A stretch of 64,000 bases of DNA from Psychromonas sp. 14N.309.X.WAT.B.A12 (GCF_030397575.1 NZ_JAPNXS010000005.1:62001-126000); one strand, 5' to 3'; positions 18,661 to 27,591 are shown, counted from the first letter of the stretch. Notes: a model not told the origin generated them from the sequence alone. Program-made: numbers and translations.

Positions 18661-20367
18661 ATGTCATTATTAGAAGTTAGCGACCTACGTATTGAGTACC
18701 CATCTCGATTTGGCGTACATGCAGCAGTAAAATCACTATCATTCTCGATTAACCGTGGAGAGATTGTTGGTGTTGTCGGAGAGTCAGGCGCAGGCAAATC
18801 TACCGTAGGTAATGCCATTATCGATTTACTCAGTCCTCCTGGAGTGATCGCAGCAGGTGAGGTATTTTTAGACGGTCAAAAGATATCAGGCTTAACATTG
18901 GATGAAATGCGTAAAGTTCGTGGCAATAAAATCGGCTTTATCTTCCAAGATCCAATGACCTCATTAAACCCACTATTTACTGTTGAACAACAACTCTTAG
19001 AAACTATTCATGCAAACCTAAATGTTTCACAAAGTGATGCAATAGCTCGTGCTATCAACCTTATGCAACAAGTAGGTATTCCAGAGCCTGAAGTACGTAT
19101 TAAACAATATCCTCACCAATTCTCTGGCGGTATGCGTCAACGTGTGGTTATTGCTATTGCCCTCGCGGGTGAACCTGATTTAATCATCGCTGATGAACCA
19201 ACAACGGCCTTAGATGTATCGATTCAAGATCAAATATTGACCTTAATTCGTAACCTATGTATCGATAAGAATGTCGGATGTATGTTGGTTACACACGATA
19301 TGGGTGTAGTATCAAATGTCACTGACAAAGTGGCAGTAATGTACCGAGGAGACCTTGTTGAATTTGGAGAAACCGGGAAAATACTCAGCGAACCAGAGCA
19401 CGAATACACACGTAGCCTTATTTCAGCAGTACCTCGTTCAGATCGTAAACTAGATCGATTTCCTTTAGTGAGTTACATCGAAGAAGCTCATGAACTGCAA
19501 GCTCTGGATATCAAAAATCATTGGCTAGGGCAAAGTGAGCAACAGCGTGACTATCAAGGTCCGTTATTAAATGTTGAAAATGTCAGTTTGCGCTTTGTCA
19601 CGAAAGACTCATTTTTTGAAAGTAAGCGTGAATATGTACAAGCCAACAAAAATGTTAGCTTTAGCATCAATGAAGGTGAAACCTTTGGTTTAGTGGGTGA
19701 ATCAGGATCAGGTAAATCAACTATTGCACGTGTTATTACCGGCTTATATCCACCTAATGAAGGAAAAATAACCTTTGAAGGCATAGACTTAACAGCAATA
19801 AAGTCAGAGCGTGAACGACGCCCTTTCCGTCGTCAAATGCAGATGGTGTTCCAAAACCCTTATACTTCGATGAATCCTCGTATGAAGATTTATGACATCA
19901 TTGCAGAGCCGATTCGCTTTCATAAACTAGCCGCTTCTGAGTCTCAAATTCAACAAATTGTATTCGATCTACTAGATCATGTTGGTTTAGGAAGAATGGC
20001 GGGCGTTAAATATCCACATGAGTTTTCTGGTGGCCAACGTCAACGTATTTCTATCGCTCGCGCACTAGCAACTCGCCCTCGTTTATTAATTTGCGATGAG
20101 CCAACGTCAGCGTTAGATGTATCGGTACAAGCACAAATTTTAAATCTGTTAAAAGATTTACAGGATGAGCTAAATTTAACTATGTTATTTATTAGCCATG
20201 ATTTACCAGTAATACGTCAAGTTTGTGACCGTATTGGGGTAATGCAACAAGGGCAATTATTAGAAGTTAATGAGAGCGAGCAGCTATTTACTCAACCTCA
20301 ACATGCTTACAGTAAGCATTTGATTTCTTTAATGCCTGAATTTAAAGGGTTACGGAACAGTCTCTAA
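18661..20367 (+). CDS. Fused double ATPase of a peptide/nickel/opine-type ABC importer
   Basis: A 568-aa protein with two complete ABC ATPase domains in tandem. It corresponds to DppD and DppF (or OppD/OppF) fused, as in YejF and GsiA. Domain 1 (about 1-265) has Walker A GESGAGKST, signature FSGGMRQR and Walker B LIIADEPTTALD. Domain 2 (about 300-560) has GESGSGKST, FSGGQRQR and LLICDEPTSALD. Both active sites are intact. It powers import through the two permeases encoded downstream. Placing the ATPase first, ahead of the binding protein, reverses the usual dpp order. The substrate is not identifiable from the ATPase. Confidence 0.93.
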   Translation: MSLLEVSDLRIEYPSRFGVHAAVKSLSFSINRGEIVGVVGESGAGKSTVGNAIIDLLSPPGVIAAGEVFLDGQKISGLTLDEMRKVRGNKIGFIFQDPMTSLNPLFTVEQQLLETIHANLNVSQSDAIARAINLMQQVGIPEPEVRIKQYPHQFSGGMRQRVVIAIALAGEPDLIIADEPTTALDVSIQDQILTLIRNLCIDKNVGCMLVTHDMGVVSNVTDKVAVMYRGDLVEFGETGKILSEPEHEYTRSLISAVPRSDRKLDRFPLVSYIEEAHELQALDIKNHWLGQSEQQRDYQGPLLNVENVSLRFVTKDSFFESKREYVQANKNVSFSINEGETFGLVGESGSGKSTIARVITGLYPPNEGKITFEGIDLTAIKSERERRPFRRQMQMVFQNPYTSMNPRMKIYDIIAEPIRFHKLAASESQIQQIVFDLLDHVGLGRMAGVKYPHEFSGGQRQRISIARALATRPRLLICDEPTSALDVSVQAQILNLLKDLQDELNLTMLFISHDLPVIRQVCDRIGVMQQGQLLEVNESEQLFTQPQHAYSKHLISLMPEFKGLRNSL

Positions 20368-20426
20368 TGCCGTTTCACGATTAGAACATTAACGTTAAAT
20401 AAGTATTTTCATAAAAGGAGTTTTAA

Positions 20427-21977
20427 ATGAAGTTTCTAAAAACCAAACTAGCCGTTGCTTTACTTGCTACCGGTTTAAGCTTTGCATCATCAGCGGCAGA
20501 TATTACCGTTGCTTACGACTCAGACCCAGTAACACTTGACCCGCACGAGCAACTGTCTGGTGGCGTTTTACAAATGTCACACATGCTATTCGATCCACTA
20601 GTACGTTTCACTAAAAGCTATGACTTTGAGCCGCGTTTAGCAGAAAAATGGGAACGTGTTGATGACACTACATTCCGCTTTACCCTGCGTCAGGGTGTGA
20701 AGTTCCATTCTGGCAATACAATGACTGCTGATGACGTAGTATGGACGTTTAATCGTTTAAAAGAATCTCAAGATTTTAAAGCGGTTTTCTCTCCTTATGA
20801 GAAATTAGTCAAAATTGATGATTACACGGTTGAACTAGTATCTTATGAACCTTACCCACTAGTTTTACAAACAGCGACTTACCTATTCCCAATGGACAGC
20901 AAGTTCTATTCAGGTGACATGGATGGTAAGGATAAATCAGAAATTATTAAGCATGGTAACTCGTTTGCTTCAACACACGTATCAGGTACAGGTCCATTTA
21001 CTATTGAATCACGTGAACAGGGCGTAAAAATTGTCTTTGATCGTTTTGATGATTACTGGGATAAACAATCTCCAGGTAACGTAGACAAATTAACATTGGT
21101 GCCAATTAAAGAGAATGCTACTCGTGTTGCAGCATTACTATCTGGTGATGTTGATATGATTTATCCAGTAGCACCTAACGATCAAAAACGTGTTATTGAT
21201 ACTAAAAACATCGAGCTAACCACAGTCGCAGGTACTCGTATCATTACGCTGCAAATGAACCAAAACTCAAATGAAGCATTGAAAGATGTGCGTGTTCGTC
21301 AAGCAATTGTATACGCGATTAACAATGAAGCGATTGTTAAAAAGATCATGAAAGGCTTTGCCACTACAGCTGGTCAACAAGGCCCTGAAGGTTACGCTGG
21401 TTACGATGCAGACTTAGTACCACGTTACGATCTGAAAAAAGCTAAAGCATTGATGAAAGAAGCGGGCTATGAAGATGGCTTTAAATTATCAATGATGGCC
21501 CCAAACAACCGTTACGTGAACGATGCTCAAATAGCACAAGCAGCAGCTTCTATGCTGGCTAAAATTGGTATTACCGTTGACTTAAAAACCATGCCTAAAG
21601 CACAATACTGGCCTGAATTTGATAAATGTTCAGCAGATATTATGATGATCGGTTGGCATTCAGATACAGAAGATTCAGCGAACTTCTCTGAATTCTTAAC
21701 GATGACACGTGATGCTGAAACTGGTAAAGGTGCTTACAACTGCGGCCATTACTCAAATCCAAAAGTGGATCAACTCGTTAATCAATCAAACGCAGAAACT
21801 GATCCAGCAAAACGTGCAGAGATGTTAAAAGAAGTTGAAGATATCTTATATAACGAAGCTGCATTTGTGCCTCTACATTGGCAGAACCTAGCGTGGGGTG
21901 CAAAGTCTAGCTTAAACCTTTCACCTGTTGTGAATGCAATGAACTTCCCATACCTAGGGGATCTCGTTGTTAAATAA
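20427..21977 (+). CDS. Periplasmic substrate-binding protein, family 5
   Basis: A 516-aa DppA/OppA-class binding protein, exported by a signal peptide (MKFLKTKLAVALLATGLSFASSAAD, cleavage after about residue 23). The family pattern SDPVTLDPHE, FRFTLRQGVKFHSG and TADDVVWTFNRL (about residues 30-115) is clear. It delivers ligand to the two downstream permeases. Family 5 proteins bind dipeptides, oligopeptides, nickel, haem or opines; nothing here decides between them. A GGAG ribosome binding site precedes the ATG, and a hairpin follows the gene, so it is probably made in excess over the permeases. Confidence 0.92.
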   Translation: MKFLKTKLAVALLATGLSFASSAADITVAYDSDPVTLDPHEQLSGGVLQMSHMLFDPLVRFTKSYDFEPRLAEKWERVDDTTFRFTLRQGVKFHSGNTMTADDVVWTFNRLKESQDFKAVFSPYEKLVKIDDYTVELVSYEPYPLVLQTATYLFPMDSKFYSGDMDGKDKSEIIKHGNSFASTHVSGTGPFTIESREQGVKIVFDRFDDYWDKQSPGNVDKLTLVPIKENATRVAALLSGDVDMIYPVAPNDQKRVIDTKNIELTTVAGTRIITLQMNQNSNEALKDVRVRQAIVYAINNEAIVKKIMKGFATTAGQQGPEGYAGYDADLVPRYDLKKAKALMKEAGYEDGFKLSMMAPNNRYVNDAQIAQAAASMLAKIGITVDLKTMPKAQYWPEFDKCSADIMMIGWHSDTEDSANFSEFLTMTRDAETGKGAYNCGHYSNPKVDQLVNQSNAETDPAKRAEMLKEVEDILYNEAAFVPLHWQNLAWGAKSSLNLSPVVNAMNFPYLGDLVVK

Positions 21978-22010
21978 ACAACTTAGTTAATCATATACCA
22001 CCATAATAAA

Positions 22011-22033
22011 ACGACCCAACCTCTGGGTCGTTA
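22011..22033 (+). terminator. Intra-operon hairpin (partial terminator)
   Basis: AACGACCCA and TGGGTCGTT form a 9-bp stem with loop ACCTC, 34 bp after the binding-protein stop. ATTAACTTT follows rather than a clean T run. Such hairpins after binding-protein genes usually protect the upstream mRNA and lower permease expression. Confidence 0.6.
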
Positions 22034-22056
22034 TTAACTTTATAGGAAACAACTCC

Positions 22057-23034
22057 ATGTTTACCTTTTTGGTCCAGCGAATTTTTCAAGCATTGATAGT
22101 AATGTTTGTGATCAGCCTAGTCGCATTTGCAATCCAAGATAACTTAGGCGATCCACTTCGAGAAATGGTAGGCCAATCCGTATCTGAAGCAGAACGACAA
22201 GTGTTACGTGATGACTTGGGATTAAACGACCCTTACATCACTAAGTATTCTCGTTTTATTAGTAATGCAGTACAAGGCGATTTAGGTGATTCTTATTTCT
22301 TTAAACGCCCTGCTGTAGACGTCATATTAGATAAGTTGGAGGCAACACTAGAGTTAGTGCTCGGCGCTTCTATTATTATTGTTTTAGTCTCTATTCCACT
22401 TGGCGTGTATTCCGCTATTAATCCAAAAAGTTTATGGACGAAGGCGATTATGGCATTTAGTAGTATTGGTATCTCCATTCCAGTTTTCTTAACCGCTATA
22501 ATTTTAATGTATGTTTTTGCCATTGAACTGCAGTGGTTGCCCTCCTACGGCCGAGGAGAAACACTCAATGTATTGGGTTGGGAAACAGGTTATTTAACAA
22601 CCGATGGTCTGTTGCATCTTATATTACCTTGTATCTCACTAGCCTCTATTATGCTGCCTTTGTTTATTCGTTTAGTACGTTCTGAAATGCTCGAAGCATT
22701 AAGTTCTGAATACGTGAAATTTGCGACGGCTAAAGGTCTAGCAATGAATAAAATCTATTATCAACATGCGCTTAAAAACACCATGTTACCGGTATTAACT
22801 GTAGGTGGTGTACAAATTGGCACTATGGTCGCTTACACCATATTAACGGAAACCGTTTTCCAATGGCCTGGTACAGGCTTCTTATTTTTAGAGGCAATTA
22901 ACCGTGTTGATACGCCATTGATTACCGCTTACGTGATCTTTGTTGGATTAATTTTTGTAGTAACCAACACCATCGTTGATCTATTGTATGGCGTAGTGAA
23001 CCCGACGGTAAATATCACAGGGAAAGGAGCATAA
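22057..23034 (+). CDS. ABC importer permease, DppB/OppB type
   Basis: A 325-aa inner-membrane permease with six predicted membrane segments. The first (FLVQRIFQALIVMFVISLVAFAI) lies at the N-terminus, followed by a large periplasmic loop. The binding-protein-dependent transport signature, the EAA loop contacting the ATPase, lies near residue 220 (YVKFATAKGLAMNKIYYQHALKN). The start of the protein and the extended N-terminal loop (DNLGDPLREMVG) are characteristic of DppB relatives. The stop codon is followed after 1 bp by the second permease gene, which suggests translational coupling. Confidence 0.93.
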   Translation: MFTFLVQRIFQALIVMFVISLVAFAIQDNLGDPLREMVGQSVSEAERQVLRDDLGLNDPYITKYSRFISNAVQGDLGDSYFFKRPAVDVILDKLEATLELVLGASIIIVLVSIPLGVYSAINPKSLWTKAIMAFSSIGISIPVFLTAIILMYVFAIELQWLPSYGRGETLNVLGWETGYLTTDGLLHLILPCISLASIMLPLFIRLVRSEMLEALSSEYVKFATAKGLAMNKIYYQHALKNTMLPVLTVGGVQIGTMVAYTILTETVFQWPGTGFLFLEAINRVDTPLITAYVIFVGLIFVVTNTIVDLLYGVVNPTVNITGKGA

Positions 23035-23035
23035 T

Positions 23036-23983
23036 ATGTCTAGTATAATGGAACAAAACCAAGCTCCATCTCGCTTACAGCGTTTTAAAAACTCTGATTT
23101 CATCTACCACTTTAAACGCGATAAAGTGGCGATGTTTAGTTTCGCTGTATTTTTAGCTTTTTTTATTGCCGCTTTATTTGCACCAGTCATTTCGCCTACT
23201 AACCCCTATGACCTTACATCAATCGATTTAATGGATTCTGAGTTACCACCATCATGGTTAGAAGATGGTGAAGAACGCTTTCTGTTAGGCACTGATGACC
23301 AAGGGCGAGATATTCTATCGACCATACTCTACGGCTCACGCCTATCACTGACGATTGGTTTCCTGGCCGTTGCGGTACAATTGGTGTTTGGTATCGTAAT
23401 TGGTTTGTCAGCAGGATACTTTGGTGGGCGAGTCGATAGTTTATTAATGCGTGTTGCTGATATACAACTGTCATTCTCTACTATGATGGTAGCAATTATT
23501 ATTACTGCCATTTTTAAAGCGAGCTTTGGTGCAGAGTTCTTTGCTGAATATGCAGTCATCATGCTGGTAGTGATTATTGGTATTGCAGAGTGGCCGCAAT
23601 ATGCGCGTACTATTCGCGCTTCTGTGTTAGCGGAAAAGAAAAAAGAATATGTGGAAGCGGCTCAGGTCATGGGCTTTAAGTCGATGCGTATTATGTTCCG
23701 TCACATTCTGCCAAACTGTTTATCACCTATCTTAGTAATTTCAACGGTACAGGTAGCGAATGCTATCATGTCAGAAGCCGCACTATCATTCTTAGGATTG
23801 GGGCTACCGGTGGATCAGCCATCATTAGGGGCATTGATTAGTATTGGCTTTAAATACATCTTCTCGGGTGCATGGTGGATCACAATCTTCCCTGGGATTG
23901 TATTAATCAGCTTAGTACTGGTGATCAACTTATTAGGTGATTGGTTGCGTGATGTGTTTAATCCTAAAATATATAAAGGTTAA
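23036..23983 (+). CDS. ABC importer permease, DppC/OppC type
   Basis: A 315-aa inner-membrane permease that pairs with the preceding gene. The N-terminal cytoplasmic segment is followed by the first membrane span (VAMFSFAVFLAFFIAALFAPVI). The DppC-specific FLLGTDDQGRDILSTILYGSR lies at about residues 81-101. Further membrane spans follow, and the EAA loop (EYVEAAQVMGFKSMRIMFRHILPN) is near residue 204. It is the last gene of the four-gene operon and is followed by a terminator. Confidence 0.93.
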   Translation: MSSIMEQNQAPSRLQRFKNSDFIYHFKRDKVAMFSFAVFLAFFIAALFAPVISPTNPYDLTSIDLMDSELPPSWLEDGEERFLLGTDDQGRDILSTILYGSRLSLTIGFLAVAVQLVFGIVIGLSAGYFGGRVDSLLMRVADIQLSFSTMMVAIIITAIFKASFGAEFFAEYAVIMLVVIIGIAEWPQYARTIRASVLAEKKKEYVEAAQVMGFKSMRIMFRHILPNCLSPILVISTVQVANAIMSEAALSFLGLGLPVDQPSLGALISIGFKYIFSGAWWITIFPGIVLISLVLVINLLGDWLRDVFNPKIYKG

Positions 23984-24017
23984 TACATTTAAACATTAAC
24001 CACTCTACAAATACTTA

Positions 24018-24057
24018 AATGGCCCAATAGGTTTTTACTTACTGGGCTATTTTTTTA
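24018..24057 (+). terminator. Terminator of the ABC transporter operon
   Basis: About 15 bp of stem, AATGGCCCAATAGGT with ACTTACTGGGCTATT including G-U pairs, followed by seven T residues. It may also end the opposing 98-aa gene, whose stop codon it touches. Confidence 0.85.
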
Positions 24058-24351
24058 TGCCTCTACCATCCATTTGATCTGTTTATTAGCATCATCTATT
24101 TTAATATTTACCTCATTTAACTTTTGCATAATGAGCTTTTTCAACAACGCAGCTTGCCCTGATTCAATCAATTCATCAATATGCTTTTGGCTAGCAAAAG
24201 CACACGTCACCACTAAAGACTTTGGGAAACTATCAAATTTAACCCTATGGGTTATCCACTGATAACCATTAATATCTTCCAATGCAAACTCACAGACTTC
24301 GGTTAATGTTTTACATAATTGCTTTTCTATTTTTTTATCGCTTTTCTTCAT
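24055..24351 (-). CDS. Small conserved cytoplasmic protein
   Basis: A 98-aa basic protein beginning MKKSDKKIEKQLCKTLTEVCEFALEDI. It resembles a family of roughly 100-aa proteins (start MKKxDKKLE, then G-x-x-W-x-T-H and FPxSLVVxC) found next to unrelated genes in many gammaproteobacteria. These are sometimes labelled Fis-family regulators in databases, although I see no helix-turn-helix here. No membrane segment or signal peptide is present. The function is unknown. It is a single gene converging on the transporter operon. Confidence 0.7.
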   Translation of the reverse strand: MKKSDKKIEKQLCKTLTEVCEFALEDINGYQWITHRVKFDSFPKSLVVTCAFASQKHIDELIESGQAALLKKLIMQKLNEVNIKIDDANKQIKWMVEA

Positions 24352-24484
24352 TTAAATATCTTAATCTTTTTATGATGGTGTTGAGTTAAGGGCAAATCGC
24401 TATTAGTTAGAAGATTTATTTATTATCCCTTTCTCTAGCAGTTGTGAATAATAGGTTATTGTTTAACACTAATAGGAAAGATAA

Positions 24485-24643
24485 GTGAAAGCCCCCATTA
24501 TTATTAGTTTAGTTATGTTGTCACTGATCGTTGCAGTATTAAGCCATGGCATCATTGCCGCAGCTTTTTCATTACTGGCCTTTGCTTTATTGTTCTACTT
24601 TGTGGCAAATCAGAAAACTGGAACTAAGCCACCACAAGAATAA
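24485..24643 (+). CDS. Small two-helix membrane protein, 52 aa
   Basis: A short gene with a GTG start, well placed behind AGGA (24474-24477). The product begins VKAPIIISLVMLSLIVAVLS. It has two hydrophobic stretches (about residues 4-20 and 23-42) split by HG, and a polar tail (ANQKTGTKPPQE) with PxxP character. This is the make-up of small membrane proteins that regulate larger partners. It converges on the voltage-gated channel gene, whose stop codon is 8 bp away. No family was recognised. Confidence 0.6.
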   Translation: MKAPIIISLVMLSLIVAVLSHGIIAAAFSLLAFALLFYFVANQKTGTKPPQE

Positions 24644-24651
24644 TTTTCGCC

Positions 24652-25482
24652 TTACTTCTGCTTCAATAAAGCCTTAATTTCTGCTAATTCTTGTTGTAAA
24701 TCAGCCATACTTGGTTGGTTTTCTTTATCACTTTCTAAATCAGCTTCTAACTGCCTCTCCTGCTCTAATACATTAACGACAATACCAATCACCATGTTCA
24801 AAAAAGCGAATGCAGTAAAAAAGATAAAGGTTAAATAAAAGCTCCATGACAACGGATAAACAGCCATGGTTTCATACATAACATCTGTCCAGTCCTCAAA
24901 GGTCATTACTCGGAATAAGGTTAATAAGCTCACCGCAATATCACCCCATAACGTTGGATTAATAGCAGCAAAGAAAGTTGTACCGATAGCAGCATAAATG
25001 TAGAAGATAATAAACATCAGCAGCATGACATAACCTAGCTGTGGTAACGCTTTAATTAAAGAGTTAATAAGGATACGCAACTCAGGAATAATAGACACCA
25101 TACGTAGTACACGAAAGATACGTACTAATCGACCTAATATCGCTAATTCACTATCTTCAATAGGGATTAAGCTGACCAAAACAATGAAGGTATCAAAGAC
25201 GTTCCAAGCATTAAAAAAGAAACGTTTTTTATTAGGCTCGCCAATAAAACGGATTATAATTTCAGCTAAAAAGATAACCGTAATAGCAACATCTAATACC
25301 GATAAAACCTGCAATGTTGTCGCAGACACTTCATAGCTATTAGCGCCTATCATTAATGCCGAAAAAATGATGATAGCAATCACAAACAACTCAAAGATTT
25401 TGTTATTGCGGATTTCATAAAAGCGGCGTTCTAACCCACTTAATTCAGTTTTGCTTGGATGGTTTTGATCGGTATTTGTCAT
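24652..25482 (-). CDS. Single-domain voltage-gated cation channel (NaChBac class)
   Basis: A 276-aa protein with one six-helix voltage-gated channel unit, which would assemble as a tetramer in the inner membrane. S1 spans about 30-48, S2 58-80 and S3 92-107. S4 has arginines every third residue (R118, R121, R124, R127). S5 spans about 148-170. The pore loop is followed by S6 (213-239) and an acidic C-terminal coiled coil (240-276), as in bacterial sodium channels. The selectivity filter reads TFEDWTD (194-200) instead of the sodium-type TLESWS. The extra acidic residues resemble calcium-selective filters, so calcium permeation is inferred. It stands alone, upstream of the YeiH-type gene's end. 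Confidence 0.85.
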   Translation of the reverse strand: MTNTDQNHPSKTELSGLERRFYEIRNNKIFELFVIAIIIFSALMIGANSYEVSATTLQVLSVLDVAITVIFLAEIIIRFIGEPNKKRFFFNAWNVFDTFIVLVSLIPIEDSELAILGRLVRIFRVLRMVSIIPELRILINSLIKALPQLGYVMLLMFIIFYIYAAIGTTFFAAINPTLWGDIAVSLLTLFRVMTFEDWTDVMYETMAVYPLSWSFYLTFIFFTAFAFLNMVIGIVVNVLEQERQLEADLESDKENQPSMADLQQELAEIKALLKQK

Positions 25483-25546
25483 GAGTTAAGCCCTAAAAAA
25501 TAATTAGGGCTAGCATAAAAGGAATCAGATAAAGAGTCTAGGCATA

Positions 25547-26497
25547 TTATGCCAATGTAAATTGAATATACCCTAACACGACTGATGCCACGGTTACCCA
25601 TAATAAGATACCTAATAACATTGGCTTATACCCTGCATTTCTAATCGTTTTCACCGTAATCCCACAACCAATCAGGAATAAACAGACCACTAATAAACGC
25701 TTACTAATAAAGAATACCTCTTGGTATGCACCATGGAATTGCGGCAAAAAATGTGCAATGGCAATAGCAATGCAGTAATACACAATAAACATGGGCACCG
25801 ATACTTTTTTACTATCACTTTTAAAAATGCATGCACTGATAAAAGCAACAGGCACTATCCATAGAGCACGTGCTAACTTCACCGTTGTAGCAATCTCTAA
25901 GGCTTCATCACCATAGGCAGAAGCTGCACCCACTACAGATGATGTATCATGTATCGCAATAGCACTCCACAAACCAAAGTTATATTGACTCATTCCTAAA
26001 GCATGACCAACCAGTGGAAACACAAATAACGCGATGCTGTTTAAAATGAACACTGTAGCTAAAGCATGAGAAGTTTGTTCGTTATTTGCTTGAATAGCTG
26101 GCGCCACAGCTGCAATAGCACTACCGCCACAAATCGCGGTACCTGAAGAGACTAAATGCCCAGTTTTTGAATCCATCTTGAATACTTTAGTTAATAAGCT
26201 ACCAATCAATAAAGTGCTAAAAATAGAGCCCACAATCAAGCCGAAATTACCAGAGCTTGCTTGCACAGCTTGGTCAACATTAATGCCAAAACCTAAACCA
26301 ACAATAGAGATAGCTAATAGACGCTTTGTTAACATACCTATATCAATTTGAGTTGGTACTAACCCTAGTGTCGCCAGTGTGAAACCGAGCACTAATGCAA
26401 CCGGCGAAGAGATAATAGGAGACAGGCATAATGCACCAACAACAGCGAATAGAATAATATGTTTATTACATTGTATTTTGCTAATATCACTAATCAT
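25547..26497 (-). CDS. yeiH: YeiH family (UPF0324) putative anion exporter
   Basis: A 316-aa integral membrane protein with about 10-11 predicted spans. The family hallmark GTAICGGSAIAAVAPAI (about residues 118-134) and the central AIHDTSSVVGAASAYG (about 180-195) are both present. The family (PSE, putative sulfate exporter) is poorly characterised. A role in sulfonate or sulfate export has been suggested for some members, which is of interest given the taurine genes 20 kb away, but nothing links them directly. No linked LysR regulator (YeiE in E. coli) was seen. Confidence 0.88.
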   Translation of the reverse strand: MISDISKIQCNKHIILFAVVGALCLSPIISSPVALVLGFTLATLGLVPTQIDIGMLTKRLLAISIVGLGFGINVDQAVQASSGNFGLIVGSIFSTLLIGSLLTKVFKMDSKTGHLVSSGTAICGGSAIAAVAPAIQANNEQTSHALATVFILNSIALFVFPLVGHALGMSQYNFGLWSAIAIHDTSSVVGAASAYGDEALEIATTVKLARALWIVPVAFISACIFKSDSKKVSVPMFIVYYCIAIAIAHFLPQFHGAYQEVFFISKRLLVVCLFLIGCGITVKTIRNAGYKPMLLGILLWVTVASVVLGYIQFTLA

Positions 26498-26628
26498 TAT
26501 TACCTCCTAATTTGACTAGCAGATAATATAAAAGCACCAAGATTAAGTATATTCGAAAGAATTTAATCAAAGGTTAATAAAAACTTAACAGCAGACGATA
26601 ACCTACCAGCATAAGGATTAACTTGAAT

Positions 26629-27069
26629 ATGATTTCTAAATGGGCACCTCGATTCATCCAGATGGCAGAATTAGTTGCGTCTTGGAGTAAAGATCCGTCA
26701 ACACAAGTAGGCGCAGTGATCACCGAACGAAATCGCATCGTATCATTAGGCTTTAATGGTTACCCTCAAGGTATTTCTGATAGTGCGGGAACAGATCTAC
26801 GTGAAATAAAACTACTTAAAACCTTACATGCCGAAGAGAATGCAATACTTTATGCTAAGCGCGATTTAAACGGCTGTGAAATCTGGGTCACCCATTTCCC
26901 CTGTCCTAATTGTGCAGCTAAAATAATCCAAACAGGTATTAAGGCCGTACATTGTCCAGCGCAAAGTGACGACTTTTTATCTCGCTGGGGGGATAAAATT
27001 AAGCTTAGTGAAGATATGTTTAATCAATCAGGTGTGGCCGTTGATTGGCTTCCGTTAGATGAAATCTAA
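26629..27069 (+). CDS. Deoxycytidylate (dCMP) deaminase
   Basis: A zinc cytidine/deoxycytidylate deaminase of 146 aa from the ATG at 26629; AAGGA lies 11 bases upstream, and a TTG at 26623 is the alternative. It converts dCMP to dUMP for thymidylate synthesis. The zinc site is HAEENAIL (His and catalytic Glu, about residues 68-75) plus PCPNCAAKI (about 91-99). The N-terminal segment SKDPSTQVGAVI is typical of dCMP deaminases. It is a single gene, followed by a hairpin. Confidence 0.9.
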   Translation: MISKWAPRFIQMAELVASWSKDPSTQVGAVITERNRIVSLGFNGYPQGISDSAGTDLREIKLLKTLHAEENAILYAKRDLNGCEIWVTHFPCPNCAAKIIQTGIKAVHCPAQSDDFLSRWGDKIKLSEDMFNQSGVAVDWLPLDEI

Positions 27070-27084
27070 CATTAACTATTTATC

Positions 27085-27115
27085 AGTGTGATGCTATTAA
27101 GAAGAGCATCACACT
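27085..27115 (+). terminator. Hairpin after the dCMP deaminase gene
   Basis: A perfect 11-bp stem AGTGTGATGCT with AGCATCACACT and a nine-base loop, 16 bp past the stop codon. No T run follows, so termination efficiency is doubtful. Confidence 0.55.
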
Positions 27116-27257
27116 AGCTAGATCAATAGAAAATTTATAACGTAAAATTATCAGTTATTAATGAAGGGATAAATTTTTAGCACAATTTGTTTAAATAAAA
27201 TGCAAATAATACTAGTATTATATAGTTATATACCTTATGATGACCTTCGCTCTGAAA

Positions 27258-27452
27258 TTAAAGCGTTATTAATGTCACCATAAAGTCCAAGATATTCTCT
27301 GCTACATCGTTTTCGTTGTCCTTAGTATTTCCCTCAGCTTGATAAAAACCATTCAATAATCTCAAGTTCAGTGCATGCAATTTTGCAATTAACTTTTCGT
27401 GCGTATCTCGATATATAAATTGAGTACAGTAACGATTTTTATCCCAACGGCT
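27258..27452 (-). pseudogene. Possible gene remnant
   Basis: A 64-codon open frame that reads like protein (it contains RYCTQFIYRDTHEKLIAKL and NGFYQAEGNTKDNENDVAEN) but has no start codon: a TAA precedes it directly. A frame one base off, starting with ATG near 27476, leads into the same place, so a frameshifted gene of about 75 aa is conceivable. No family was recognised. The surroundings (about 1 kb without a solid gene) fit a decayed accessory segment. Confidence 0.3.
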
Positions 27453-27492
27453 TTACATAAAGTACAGGGAATTAACACCATAAGGAAAATAT

Positions 27493-27591
27493 ATGGCTCG
27501 TTCTACAGGTAGAAAAAGATTTTGGTTCCAACTTAACAAAGATGAAAACCAACAAGTAATGAAAGAGAAAGAAGTAACAGCACAAAATTAA
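27493..27591 (+). CDS. Possible 32-aa basic small protein
   Basis: A 32-codon frame starting at an ATG that follows AAGGAA at the ideal distance (7 bases). The product is MARSTGRKRFWFQLNKDENQ followed by a lysine- and glutamate-rich tail. The basic N-terminus could bind nucleic acid. Codon use resembles the neighbours. No homologue is recalled. It stands alone in a gene-poor kilobase, divergent from the gene remnant. Confidence 0.45.
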   Translation: MARSTGRKRFWFQLNKDENQQVMKEKEVTAQN

